A DNA stretch of 64,000 bases from contig QZLF01000003.1 of assembly GCA_016771945.1 (NCBI GenBank), positions 248,001 through 312,000 on the forward strand, written 5' to 3'. The DNA comes from Candidatus Leucobacter sulfamidivorax. GTDB lineage: Bacteria > Actinomycetota > Actinomycetes > Actinomycetales > Microbacteriaceae. The translations under genes and the position numbers were made by a program. This document shows positions 15,530 through 23,032 of this stretch, one piece after another (within the stretch, counting starts at the first letter, position 1; every line of letters starts with the position of its first letter). The notes below the pieces were generated by a model. That model saw only the letters and a list, made by a program, of their open reading frames with translations. It made no database searches and was not told the DNA's origin.

Positions 15530-16610
15530 GATCTCCCTCGTTCCTCTCCGCATTCCGGGCCACCGCGGCCAGCAGCCCGGCACCGGCCTCCGCATCGTCC
15601 ACCGTCACCGCGAACAGGCGCCCGTTCCGGCGGGTGGCCACGATGCCCTCGCCCGTGCGCATCACGACGCCGAAGCGGTCGGGCGTCCAGCGCATGCCCC
15701 AGCCGCCGTACTCGGCGAACGGCGCGATCTGCGCCACCTCGACGCTCACCACGTCGTCGGCGCGCAGCCGGAACACCGGCCAGCCGACCGCCGAGCGCAC
15801 CTCGAGCCCGCGGGAATCGATGCGCGCGCGGAAGTACAGCGAGGTCGCCATCAGCGCGAGCACCAGCAGCAGCGTGCCGACCATGATCCACCCCGCGATC
15901 TCCGCGCCCGGCACCGCGAACACCAGGACCACGGCGCCGAGCATCAGCAGGATCACGATGCCCATCACCCAGAAGACGGCCCGCGAGGGCCTCGCTTCGC
16001 CGACCCACACGGCGCGCTCGTTCGGGGCGAGCGGGGTCGGCCGGGCCGGCTCCGAGCCGGGCGCGTCGATGCGCAGTCTCGGCTGGGCCAGGAAGGCGAG
16101 CACGGTCGCCGCGACCCAGAGCACGAAGCCGCCGAGCATCACACCGGCGATCGACCCGGTCTCGCGCGCGTCGGCGACGTCGAGCTGCACCCAGGCGGTG
16201 CCCACCGCGATCACCTGGACGAAGAGCACCGTGCCGAAGACGATCGCCGGCAGGAAGCGGTACATCGACGACCAGACCGCGCCGCCGCGCTGCTTCGTCT
16301 GCCACCGCTGCAGCCACTGCAGCGCCGAGAGCGCAGTGAGGCAGAGCCCGAGCACCAGCGCCATGACGGCGTTCGTCCAGGGCGGGCCGAAGCCGTCGGG
16401 CTCGAAACTCGGCCCCCAGTGGATGGCCGAGGGATCGGGCATGCGCGGGATCCAGGCGGCGGTCAGCGCCGTGGCGACCGCCGTGAGCACGAGCGGCAGG
16501 ACGACCCCCACCCAGCGCGCGGCCCGGCGCGCCGAGGCGAGCTGGGCCCGCTGCGATTCGTCGAGGCGGGCAAGCGGATCGGCGGGCGCGCTGCGGCGGT
16601 CGGCGTTCAT
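15522..16610 (-). CDS. DUF1648-containing multi-pass membrane protein
   Basis: 362 residues from ATG 16610, which overlaps the GntR-gene stop (ATGA). An N-terminal DUF1648 signature is visible (ALTAAWIPRMPDPSAIHWG then FEPDGFGP), followed by about six transmembrane helices and a C-terminal soluble domain (RLRADDVVSVEVAQIAPFAEYGGWGMRW). The same domain order is common in actinobacterial and Bacillus membrane proteins encoded with YtrA-like regulators. Biochemical role unknown; an envelope-stress or antibiotic response is suggested by context only. Confidence 0.78.
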   Translation of the reverse strand: MNADRRSAPADPLARLDESQRAQLASARRAARWVGVVLPLVLTAVATALTAAWIPRMPDPSAIHWGPSFEPDGFGPPWTNAVMALVLGLCLTALSALQWLQRWQTKQRGGAVWSSMYRFLPAIVFGTVLFVQVIAVGTAWVQLDVADARETGSIAGVMLGGFVLWVAATVLAFLAQPRLRIDAPGSEPARPTPLAPNERAVWVGEARPSRAVFWVMGIVILLMLGAVVLVFAVPGAEIAGWIMVGTLLLVLALMATSLYFRARIDSRGLEVRSAVGWPVFRLRADDVVSVEVAQIAPFAEYGGWGMRWTPDRFGVVMRTGEGIVATRRNGRLFAVTVDDAEAGAGLLAAVARNAERNEGDHE

Positions 16611-16981
16611 GCGCTGGCCTCCTTCCGGACGGCGGGCGGGGCGCCCGCGATGAGCGCGGCGAGGGTCGCCGGAGCGACGCCGAGGGACGCGGCGCGCGCC
16701 GCGAGCGCCTGCGCCTCGCGGTGCAGCTCGGCGAGCGAGCCCGCCGTCGGGGTGACGACGGCCCCGCGGCCGCGACGGAGGTCGACGAGGCCCTCGTCCC
16801 GCAGCAGCTGGTAGGCGCGCAGCACGGTGTGCTGATTGACGTCGAGCCCGCGGGCCACCTCGCGGGCGGGCGGCAGGCTCTCCCCCGGACGCGCGAGACC
16901 GGCCGCGATCTCGGCCCGCACGGAGTCGGCGATCTGCTCGTAGATCGCCCGCTCGCTCGACGGGTCGACGCGGATCAGCAC
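16607..16981 (-). CDS. GntR-family regulator, YtrA subfamily
   Basis: 124 residues starting with GTG at 16981 (IRVDPSSERAIYEQIADSVR), with a winged HTH (SLPPAREVARGLDVNQHTVLRAYQLLRDEGLV) and the short ~50-residue C-terminal helical tail of YtrA-type proteins, which usually repress their own ABC-transporter or membrane-protein operons. It leads the operon with the DUF1648 and CPBP genes. A near-perfect 14-bp inverted repeat lies immediately upstream (16995-17027) and is the expected autoregulatory operator. Confidence 0.88.
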   Translation of the reverse strand: MLIRVDPSSERAIYEQIADSVRAEIAAGLARPGESLPPAREVARGLDVNQHTVLRAYQLLRDEGLVDLRRGRGAVVTPTAGSLAELHREAQALAARAASLGVAPATLAALIAGAPPAVRKEASA

Positions 16982-16994
16982 CTCGCACCCCCTC

Positions 16995-17027
16995 GGCTAT
17001 AGTTCTAGTTCATCTAGAATTATAGCC
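16995..17027 (-). promoter_or_regulatory. Operator/promoter of the GntR operon
   Basis: GGCTATAGTTCTAG (16995-17008) and CTAGAATTATAGCC (17014-17027) are complementary in 13 of 14 positions around a 5-base centre. On the minus strand the right arm contains TATAAT, so a bound dimer would cover the -10 element. Confidence 0.75.
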
Positions 17028-17099
17028 GCCATTCGGGCGCGCCGCATCCGCCCCTCCTCCGACCCTCGTCGGGCCCTTACCCGATCCGCATGGCGAAAC

Positions 17100-17166
17100 G
17101 GCGCGATCCCTCCGAGACGGCACCCTTCCATCCAGGAAGAGCGCACCTACTCGGAGGGATCGCGCC
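17100..17166 (-). terminator. Long inverted repeat downstream of phoU
   Basis: Perfect 16-bp arms (GGCGCGATCCCTCCGA at 17100-17115, TCGGAGGGATCGCGCC at 17151-17166) enclose 35 bases that contain a further CTTCC/GGAAG stem. The element follows phoU on the minus strand and is a likely terminator or a REP-like sequence. Confidence 0.6.
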
Positions 17167-17205
17167 GAATCGCCGATCCGAAGGACTCGGTCAGGCGCCG
17201 GAGGG

Positions 17206-17847
17206 CTACTCGGCGGCGCCGCTCAGGAAGAAGTTGATCTGCTTCGTGATGTTCACCGCGTGGTCGCCGAAGCGCTCGTGGTAGCGGCTCGCGAGGGTCG
17301 CGTCGACGACCCCGGTGGTATCCGTGCTGATCTTGTCGCTCAGCACCTTCTCGAACACCTTCGCGTGGAGCTCGTCGAGCGCGTCGTCGAGATCGCGGAT
17401 CTCGTCGATCAGGCGCTGATCCGGCTCGCGCAGCAGCTCGACCAGCTTCTCCGCCATCTGCGTGTCGATGCCGCCCATCTTCGCGAAGGTCTTGCGCAGC
17501 CCCTGGGGGATCGCGCTCTCCGGGTAGCGGTAGCGCGCGAGCTGCGCGATGTGCTGCGCCAGGTCGGCCATGCGCTCGAGCGAGGCGCTCATGCGCAGCG
17601 CGCCCACCATCAGCCGCAGGTCGCTCGCGACGGGCTGCTGCCGGGCCAGGATGTCGATCGAGAGCTCGTCGAGCTCGGCGGCCATCTGGTCCACGCGCTC
17701 GCCGGCGTCGATCACCTGCTCTGCGAGAGCGACGTCGCTCGTCCCGAAGGCCGTCGTGGCCTGCTGGATCGTCTCCTCGACCAGCTCGGCGATCTGCACC
17801 AGGCGATCCCTGACCTCGCGCAGCTCCTGCTGAAACACCTCGCGCAT
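17206..17847 (-). CDS. phoU: Phosphate-specific transport/signalling regulator PhoU
   Basis: 213 residues, starting at ATG 17847 with AAGGGAA upstream. Two three-helix PhoU repeats with the conserved metal-binding E-x3-D-rich segments (SLERMADLAQHIAQLARY; ASRYHERFGDHAVNITKQ). PhoU dampens the phosphate two-component system and regulates Pst transport. It is divergent from senX3 across about 125 bp, the classical actinobacterial arrangement. Confidence 0.95.
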   Translation of the reverse strand: MREVFQQELREVRDRLVQIAELVEETIQQATTAFGTSDVALAEQVIDAGERVDQMAAELDELSIDILARQQPVASDLRLMVGALRMSASLERMADLAQHIAQLARYRYPESAIPQGLRKTFAKMGGIDTQMAEKLVELLREPDQRLIDEIRDLDDALDELHAKVFEKVLSDKISTDTTGVVDATLASRYHERFGDHAVNITKQINFFLSGAAE

Positions 17848-17961
17848 GAATTCCCTTTCCGCGTTGTCGACCCGCCCCAGTCTGGTCGAGACGCATGAAC
17901 AGTGCCGAACCGCCAGGTGAACAGCGCCTGAACTCGCGAATGCGCACTCGGGCGTCCGCCC

Positions 17962-17967
17962 TACGAT
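17962..17967 (+). promoter_or_regulatory. -10 TACGAT of leaderless senX3
   Basis: TACGAT ends six bases before the senX3 ATG, consistent with a leaderless transcript. Confidence 0.55.
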
Positions 17968-17973
17968 GGTCTC

Positions 17974-19173
17974 ATGACCTCGTCCGCGCTCGTGCTGGCA
18001 TCCGTGGGGCTCGGGATCGTCGCGGGGGCGTTCGCGTGCTGGGCCGTCTTCGCCGCGCGCAGCGCCGGTCGGCGGCGCACGGCCGCCCTGCACCCCGAGC
18101 TCCCCGAGGCCGCCGTGGAGGTACTGCACTCGCTCGACGGATTCGCCGTGATCCTCGACTCCTCGCTCTCGGTCGTCTACGCGAATCCGGCGGCGCGCGA
18201 CGATCCGCGCATCAGCGGCGAGGAGCTGCGCGATCCCGACTTCCTGCACCGCGCGAGGCGCGTCATGTCGACCGGCGCCGCAGACACGCTCGACCCCGAC
18301 CCCCACGACCCGAGCAGCAGCGTGCGGGTGCGGATCGTGCGCCTGCAGCGCCGCTTCCTCGTGGTGCTCGCCGACGACCTCGGCGAGGAGCAGCGGGTCA
18401 ACGCGATGCGGCGCGACTTCATCGCCAACGTCAGCCACGAGCTGAAGACCCCCATCGCCGCGATCGGGCTGCTCTCGGAGGCGGTGCTCGAGGCCGCCGA
18501 CGAGCCCGAGATCGTGCGCGGATTCGCGAAGAAGCTCGGCAAGGAGGCCCGGCGCCTCGGCGATCTCTCCCGCGACATCATCCAGCTCTCGGAGGCCCAG
18601 TCGACCCTCCGCGCCGAGGATCGCGAGCCCGTCGCGCTGCTGGCGGTGCTGCGCACCGAGATCGAGGCGCACCGGGACTACGCGGCCCAGCAGGGCGTCG
18701 AGATCGTCGTCACCGAGGGCGACGGCGGATCGGGCGGGCCGTACGACCCGGTCACCATGGGGCTGCCCGCGGCCATCGGCACGGCGATGGCGAACCTGCT
18801 GAGCAACGCGATCCGCCACTCCCCCGAGGGCGGGCGGGTCGGCGTGGGCATCGAGCGCCGCGACGGCGACTGCGTGGTCAGCGTGACGGATCAGGGCGAG
18901 GGCATCGCCCCCGAGCATCTGCCCCGCCTCTTCGAGCGCTTCTACCGCGTCGATGCCGCGCGCAGCCGCGAGGGCGGCGGTACGGGGCTCGGCCTCTCGA
19001 TCGCCCGGCACACCATGCGCAGGCACGGCGGCGACATCGAGGTGTGGTCGCAGCCCGGCGTCGGATCCACCTTCACCCTCGTCTTCCCGGTGCTCGAGGA
19101 GCAGCCCCGGAGGCGGAAGCGGAAGAAGGCGAAGCCCGGCAAACCGAATGCACGGAAGGGAACAGCACAGTGA
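17974..19173 (+). CDS. senX3: Phosphate-responsive sensor histidine kinase
   Basis: 399 residues: one N-terminal transmembrane helix (about 5-29), a degenerate PAS domain (40-130), HisKA with the phospho-acceptor His155 in NVSHELKTPIAAI, and an HATPase_c domain (NLLSNAIRHSPEGG, DQGEGI, GGTGLGLSIARH). The basic C-terminal tail (RRRKRKKAKPGKPNARK) is unusual. It overlaps regX3 by four bases and faces phoU, as in mycobacterial SenX3-RegX3. Confidence 0.9.
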   Translation: MTSSALVLASVGLGIVAGAFACWAVFAARSAGRRRTAALHPELPEAAVEVLHSLDGFAVILDSSLSVVYANPAARDDPRISGEELRDPDFLHRARRVMSTGAADTLDPDPHDPSSSVRVRIVRLQRRFLVVLADDLGEEQRVNAMRRDFIANVSHELKTPIAAIGLLSEAVLEAADEPEIVRGFAKKLGKEARRLGDLSRDIIQLSEAQSTLRAEDREPVALLAVLRTEIEAHRDYAAQQGVEIVVTEGDGGSGGPYDPVTMGLPAAIGTAMANLLSNAIRHSPEGGRVGVGIERRDGDCVVSVTDQGEGIAPEHLPRLFERFYRVDAARSREGGGTGLGLSIARHTMRRHGGDIEVWSQPGVGSTFTLVFPVLEEQPRRRKRKKAKPGKPNARKGTAQ

Positions 19174-19862
19174 GTCAGCGGATTCTGCTCGTCGAGGACG
19201 AGAGCTCGATCTCGGAGCCCCTCGCGTTCCTGCTCGAGCGCGAGGGGTATCGCGTGCAGGTGGTGGCCGACGGGGCCGAGGCGGTGCGCGTCTTCCCCGA
19301 CTCGGGGGCCGACCTCGTGCTGCTCGACCTCATGCTGCCGAGCCTGCCCGGCACCGAGGTGTGCCGGTCCATCCGCGCACGCTCGCAGGTGCCGATCATC
19401 ATGCTCACCGCGAAGGACAGCGAGATCGACATCGTCGTCGGGCTCGAGCTCGGCGCGGACGACTACATCACGAAGCCCTACTCGACGCGGGAATTGCTCG
19501 CCCGGGTGCGCGCGGCGCTGCGCCGGGTGCCCTCCGCGGAGACCGACGAGGACGAGTACGAGGAGGGCGTGCTCGAGGAGCACGGGGTGCGACTCGACGC
19601 CGAGCGGCACACGGTGACGGTGCGGGGCGAGGAGGTCGCCATGCCGCTGCGCGAGTTCGAGCTGCTCGAGCTGCTCATGCGGCATTCCGGCCGCGTGCTC
19701 ACCCGCGGCCAGCTCATCGACCGGGTCTGGGGCAGCGACTACTACGGCGACACGAAGACGCTCGACGTGCACGTCAAGCGGATCCGCTCGCGCATTGAGG
19801 AGCAGCCGAAGGAGCCGAAGCTCGTCACCACGGTAAGAGGTGTCGGCTACCGCTTCGGCTAG
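19170..19862 (+). CDS. regX3: OmpR/PhoB-family response regulator
   Basis: 230 residues from GTG 19170 (GTGA overlap with senX3). Receiver domain with phospho-acceptor Asp53 (LVLLDLMLPSLPG) and Lys near 102 (ITKPYS), an acidic linker (SAETDEDEYEEG), and a C-terminal winged helix (LTRGQLIDRVWG...LDVHVKRIRSRIE). It is the cognate regulator of SenX3 for phosphate starvation. Its stop codon shares the CTAG tetranucleotide with the stop of the convergent lipoprotein gene. Confidence 0.92.
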   Translation: MSQRILLVEDESSISEPLAFLLEREGYRVQVVADGAEAVRVFPDSGADLVLLDLMLPSLPGTEVCRSIRARSQVPIIMLTAKDSEIDIVVGLELGADDYITKPYSTRELLARVRAALRRVPSAETDEDEYEEGVLEEHGVRLDAERHTVTVRGEEVAMPLREFELLELLMRHSGRVLTRGQLIDRVWGSDYYGDTKTLDVHVKRIRSRIEEQPKEPKLVTTVRGVGYRFG

Positions 19863-20356
19863 GGGACGAGCTCGCGGTACTCGGGGAAGGCGTACGCGCC
19901 GTCCGCGTCCTGCAGCGTGCCGTCGATGACGGGCACCTGGCGCTCGACGTCCCCGCCGGCGCCCTGCACGTAGACGGTGATCATCGAGCCGGCCTCGACG
20001 CCCGTCATGGAGATGATGGTGGCCTCGCCTTCGGGGCCCCCGAAGCGGGTGGTGCCCGGATCGAGCCGGAAGTCGGCGGAGGCGCTGCTCGAGCCCTTGG
20101 AGTTCTCGAAGCGGAAGCCCACGGTCTGCGAGCTCTGGCTGTTGTTCACCGCGGTGAAGACGACGTTGAGCTCCCGGGCCTCGGCATCGGTGATGAGCAT
20201 CAGGTTGCGCACGTCGACATCGGCGATCGTGACCTCGATGCCATCGCTCGGGGAGTACGGATCCAGCGTCGCCTGCGGAGCGACCAGCCCGCACCCGGTG
20301 AGCCCGAGGGTGACGGCCGCCGCGAGGGCGAGGGACGTGGCGAGACGGGTCTTCAC
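19859..20356 (-). CDS. Putative lipoprotein of unknown function
   Basis: 165 residues from the GTG at 20356, chosen for GGAGGA seven bases upstream. Signal peptide with lipobox LTGC (Cys22). The mature domain (DGIEVTIADVDVRNLMLITDAE, FTAVNNSQSSQTVGFRFEN) is an immunoglobulin-like beta sandwich resembling small actinobacterial DUF-type lipoproteins encoded next to phosphate or carD loci. Role not known; convergent with regX3 with overlapping stops. Confidence 0.72.
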   Translation of the reverse strand: MKTRLATSLALAAAVTLGLTGCGLVAPQATLDPYSPSDGIEVTIADVDVRNLMLITDAEARELNVVFTAVNNSQSSQTVGFRFENSKGSSSASADFRLDPGTTRFGGPEGEATIISMTGVEAGSMITVYVQGAGGDVERQVPVIDGTLQDADGAYAFPEYRELVP

Positions 20357-20479
20357 GAGTGATCCTCCGAGCGGGGTGCGGCATGGAACGGGCGTCGCCG
20401 AGGCGACGACGTTCAAATCCTACACCGGCGCTGCAGGGCCTCATGAACTAAGGCTCGCCTAACCCAGATGGGATAAGTG

Positions 20480-20488
20480 TGGTATTAT
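20480..20488 (+). promoter_or_regulatory. Extended -10 promoter of carD
   Basis: TGG-TATTAT forms a TGn extended -10 about 40 bases upstream of carD; the mRNA leader then carries AAAGGAG. Confidence 0.6.
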
Positions 20489-20529
20489 AGAGGCTTGCCT
20501 GATAAAAGCAGCACAAAGGAGCCCATCCG

Positions 20530-21015
20530 ATGCAGTTCGAGGTCGGAGAGACCGTCGTCTACCCTCACCACGGTGCCGCCAAGATCATCGAGGTCAAGAA
20601 GCGCAAGCTGGGAGGCGAAGAGAAGCTCTTCCTCAAGCTGCAGGTGAATCAGGGCGACCTGACCATCGAAGTACCGGCCGAGAACTGCGATCTCGTCGGC
20701 GTGCGCGACGTGATCGACCAGGAAGGCCTCGAGCGGGTCTTCGAAGTGCTGCGCGCGCCCTTCACCGAGGAGCCGACCAACTGGTCGCGCCGCTACAAGG
20801 CCAACCTCGAGAAGCTCGCCTCGGGCGATGTGATCAAGGTCAGCGAGGTCGTGCGCGACCTGTGGCGCCGGGATCAGGAGGTGCGCTCGCTCTCCGCCGG
20901 CGAGAAGCGCATGCTCGCCAAGGCGCGGCAGATCCTCGTCTCCGAGCTCGCGCTCGCCGAGAAGACCGACGAGGAGCAGGCGTCGAAGGTGCTCGACGAG
21001 GTGCTCGCCTCCTAG
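20530..21015 (+). CDS. carD: CarD-family RNA polymerase-binding transcription regulator
   Basis: 161 residues. The N-terminal RNAP-interaction domain begins [19 protein letters not shown]; the C-terminal helical DNA-binding domain has the wedge region [16 protein letters not shown] and [21 protein letters not shown]. CarD stabilises open complexes, especially at rRNA promoters, and is essential in mycobacteria. AAAGGAG precedes the ATG. The carD-ispD-ispF order is typical for actinobacteria, here interrupted by a minus-strand DUF305 gene. Confidence 0.96.
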   Translation: MQFEVGETVVYPHHGAAKIIEVKKRKLGGEEKLFLKLQVNQGDLTIEVPAENCDLVGVRDVIDQEGLERVFEVLRAPFTEEPTNWSRRYKANLEKLASGDVIKVSEVVRDLWRRDQEVRSLSAGEKRMLAKARQILVSELALAEKTDEEQASKVLDEVLAS

Positions 21016-21022
21016 CCCCGAC

Positions 21023-21616
21023 CTAGTTCAGGCTCGCGAGGAGATCCCGCATCTGCTGGATCTCGGCGGCCTGCGCCGAGGCGATCTCACGGGCGAGCGC
21101 GATCGCATCGGCATTCCCGCCTTCGGCGATCTGAGTCTCGGCCATCTGCACGGCACCCTCGTGGTGAGCGATCATCTGCTCGAGGAAGAGGCGCGACGCA
21201 TCCGCCCCTGAGGCGTCGCGCAGTGCGGCGAGATCCTCTTCCGTCATCATGCCGTCGCCATGACCCGCATGGTCGCCGCCGTGCCCCGCGTGCTCGGCGC
21301 CCCAGTCGCGCAGCCAGCCCTGCAGCCGATCGATCTCGGGCCCTTGAGCGGTCTTGATCCGCTCCGCGAGCTCGCCGACCCGAGGGTCGATCCCGTCCTT
21401 GCCGAGCACGATGTCCGACATCTCGATGGCCTGCTCATGGTGAGGGATCATGCCCGCGGTGAAGGCGATGTCGGCGTCGTTCGCAGCGGCGGCCTGCGAG
21501 CGGTCGTCGTGATCGCCATGATCCATCGCCGCCGTCGATCCTCCATCCGATGCGCAGGCGGCCAGAGCGAGCGCGATCAGCGCGGCGAGTGCGGTCAGCG
21601 CGACACGAATGCGCAT
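21023..21616 (-). CDS. DUF305 metal-binding-type lipoprotein
   Basis: 197 residues from ATG 21616 (GAGAGGAGC upstream). Lipobox LAAC with Cys21, then His/Asp-rich segments (MDHGDHDD; AEHAGHGGDHAGHGDG) and two DUF305 repeats (FTAGMIPHHEQAIEMSDIVL; LEQMIAHHEGAVQMAETQ), whose His/Met pairs suggest copper or other metal binding in the cell envelope. A palindrome matching the operator of the CsoR/CstR-like gene at 26567 lies at its promoter (21652-21670), implying shared control. Confidence 0.85.
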   Translation of the reverse strand: MRIRVALTALAALIALALAACASDGGSTAAMDHGDHDDRSQAAAANDADIAFTAGMIPHHEQAIEMSDIVLGKDGIDPRVGELAERIKTAQGPEIDRLQGWLRDWGAEHAGHGGDHAGHGDGMMTEEDLAALRDASGADASRLFLEQMIAHHEGAVQMAETQIAEGGNADAIALAREIASAQAAEIQQMRDLLASLN

Positions 21617-21651
21617 CGGCGCTCCTCTCATCGAGAACCGGCGAGGAATGG

Positions 21652-21670
21652 GATACCTCTCGGGGGTATC
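21652..21670 (-). promoter_or_regulatory. CsoR/CstR-type operator at the DUF305 gene
   Basis: GATACCTCTCGGGGGTATC is a palindrome with GATACC/GGTATC ends, nearly the same as GATACCCGGGCGGGTATC at 26519-26536. On the minus strand a -10-like TAGGAT ends four bases before it, so the palindrome would cover the transcription start. Confidence 0.6.
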
Positions 21671-21709
21671 TGCGATCCTATCCCGCCGCATGCCGAGCCG
21701 ACTGTGGGA

Positions 21710-21715
21710 GAGAAT
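21710..21715 (+). promoter_or_regulatory. Weak -10 GAGAAT before leaderless ispD
   Basis: GAGAAT ends six bases before the ispD ATG, matching the leaderless spacing seen elsewhere in the window. Confidence 0.4.
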
Positions 21716-21721
21716 GGACGC

Positions 21722-22513
21722 ATGACCGATGCACCGCACCGCCTGGCCGATCTCGGCGTGATCGTCGTCGCAGCCGGTCGCGGCGAGCGTCTCGGGGCCG
21801 GCACGCCCAAGGCCTTCACCGAGCTCGGCGGCCGCACGCTCATCGAGCATGCGGTCCGCACGGTCTCCGCGCTGTCCGAGCCCGGTCAACTCGTGCTGGT
21901 GGTGTCCGAGGCCCGCGCCGCGGAGGCCCTCGACATCGCCGCGGCGGTTCCGCTCGACAGCCGCTGGACGGTGTCGATCGCCCACGGCGGGCGCGAGCGG
22001 CACGAGTCCGTGCGCTTCGGGATCGAGGCCCTGCACGACGGCATCCGCACCGTGCTCGTGCACGACGCCGCCCGCCCGCTGACCCCGCCGGAGGTCTTCG
22101 AGCGGGTCGCGGCCGCCGTGCGCCGCACGGGGCAGTCCGCCGTGCCGGCAGTCGCGGTCGCCGACACGCTCAAGGAGCGCGGAGAGGGCGGCACGGTGAG
22201 CGCGACGGTGGATCGCTCCGCGCTCGTCGCCGTGCAGACGCCCCAGGGGTTCCCCCTCGACGTGCTCGCGGCGGCGCACCAGACCGCCCAGGAGCGCGAG
22301 GGCGGCGCGTCCGATGACGACGCCCCCACCGACGATGCCGAGCTGGTGCAGCGGGCGGGCGGCACGGTGCACCTCGTCGAGGGCAGTCCCTACGCGCACA
22401 AGCTCACGCGCCCGGCTGATCTGCTCATGCTCGAGGGGCTGCTCGCCGGCGCCGCCGGCGCGCCGCACGGCGCGCGCGGCGCGCATGCCCGGACCGAGGA
22501 GGGGTCGCGATGA
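21722..22513 (+). CDS. ispD: 2-C-methyl-D-erythritol 4-phosphate cytidylyltransferase
   Basis: 263 residues. The CTP-binding motif is at the N-terminus (VIVVAAGRGERLGAGTPKAF, residues ~12-31), with VHDAARPLTPPEVFERV and VQTPQGF further on, as in all IspD proteins. It makes CDP-ME in the MEP isoprenoid pathway. Its stop overlaps the ispF ATG (ATGA), so the two are coupled. The C-terminus has a His/Ala/Gly-rich tail beyond the usual length. Confidence 0.94.
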   Translation: MTDAPHRLADLGVIVVAAGRGERLGAGTPKAFTELGGRTLIEHAVRTVSALSEPGQLVLVVSEARAAEALDIAAAVPLDSRWTVSIAHGGRERHESVRFGIEALHDGIRTVLVHDAARPLTPPEVFERVAAAVRRTGQSAVPAVAVADTLKERGEGGTVSATVDRSALVAVQTPQGFPLDVLAAAHQTAQEREGGASDDDAPTDDAELVQRAGGTVHLVEGSPYAHKLTRPADLLMLEGLLAGAAGAPHGARGAHARTEEGSR

Positions 22514-22945
22514 CGGATCTGCGGGTCGGCACCGGCGTCGACGTGCACGCCTTCGACGATGCCGCGCCGCTGCGCCTCGCCGGCCTCGACTGGCCGGGCG
22601 AGCGGGGGCTCTCCGGGCACAGCGACGGCGACGCCGTGTGCCACGCAGCGGTCGACGCGCTGCTCTCGGCCGCCGGGCTCGGCGACATCGGCGGGCTCGT
22701 CGGGGTGGACCGCCCCGAGACGCTCGGGGCGGCGAGCACCGAGTTCCTGGCCCTCGCCGTCGCGCGGCTGGCCGAGGCCGGCTGGCGCCCGGTGAACCTC
22801 TCCGTGCAGCTGATCGGCGCGGATGAGCGAGCTCGTCGGGGCCCCGGTGAGCCTCTCGGCCACGACCACGGACGGGCTGGGCCTCACCGGCCGCGGCGAG
22901 GGGGTGGCCGCCATCGCGACGGCCCTGATCGAGCGCGCGGGCTGA
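22510..22945 (+). pseudogene. ispF: 2-C-methyl-D-erythritol 2,4-cyclodiphosphate synthase with internal out-of-frame deletion
   Basis: The N-terminal two thirds are normal: TGVDVHAF (metal Asp and His), GHSDGDAVCHA (metal His), [13 protein letters not shown]. At about 22818 the frame breaks. In the +1 frame from 22823 the normal C-terminus follows ([30 protein letters not shown]) to a TGA at 22943-22945. The stretch that should join them (typically N-R-P-K-x-G-P-R-R..., roughly 13 residues, CDP-binding) is missing. The deleted length must be 3n+2 bases. As read, translation would run on to 23022 giving an inactive protein. Because MEP-pathway IspF is normally essential, either a second copy exists or the assembly is wrong here. 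Confidence 0.85.
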
Positions 22946-23019
22946 TCCGCTGCGCATTCCGTGCAAGAAACCTCCATTCCTTTGGCGGAAACCTCCGACG
23001 CTCGGGCCCCCGCTCGCGC

Positions 23020-23025
23020 TAGGCT
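23020..23025 (+). promoter_or_regulatory. -10 TAGGCT of leaderless accD-type gene
   Basis: TAGGCT ends seven bases before the GTG start at 23033. Confidence 0.5.
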
Positions 23026-23032
23026 GACCTCT

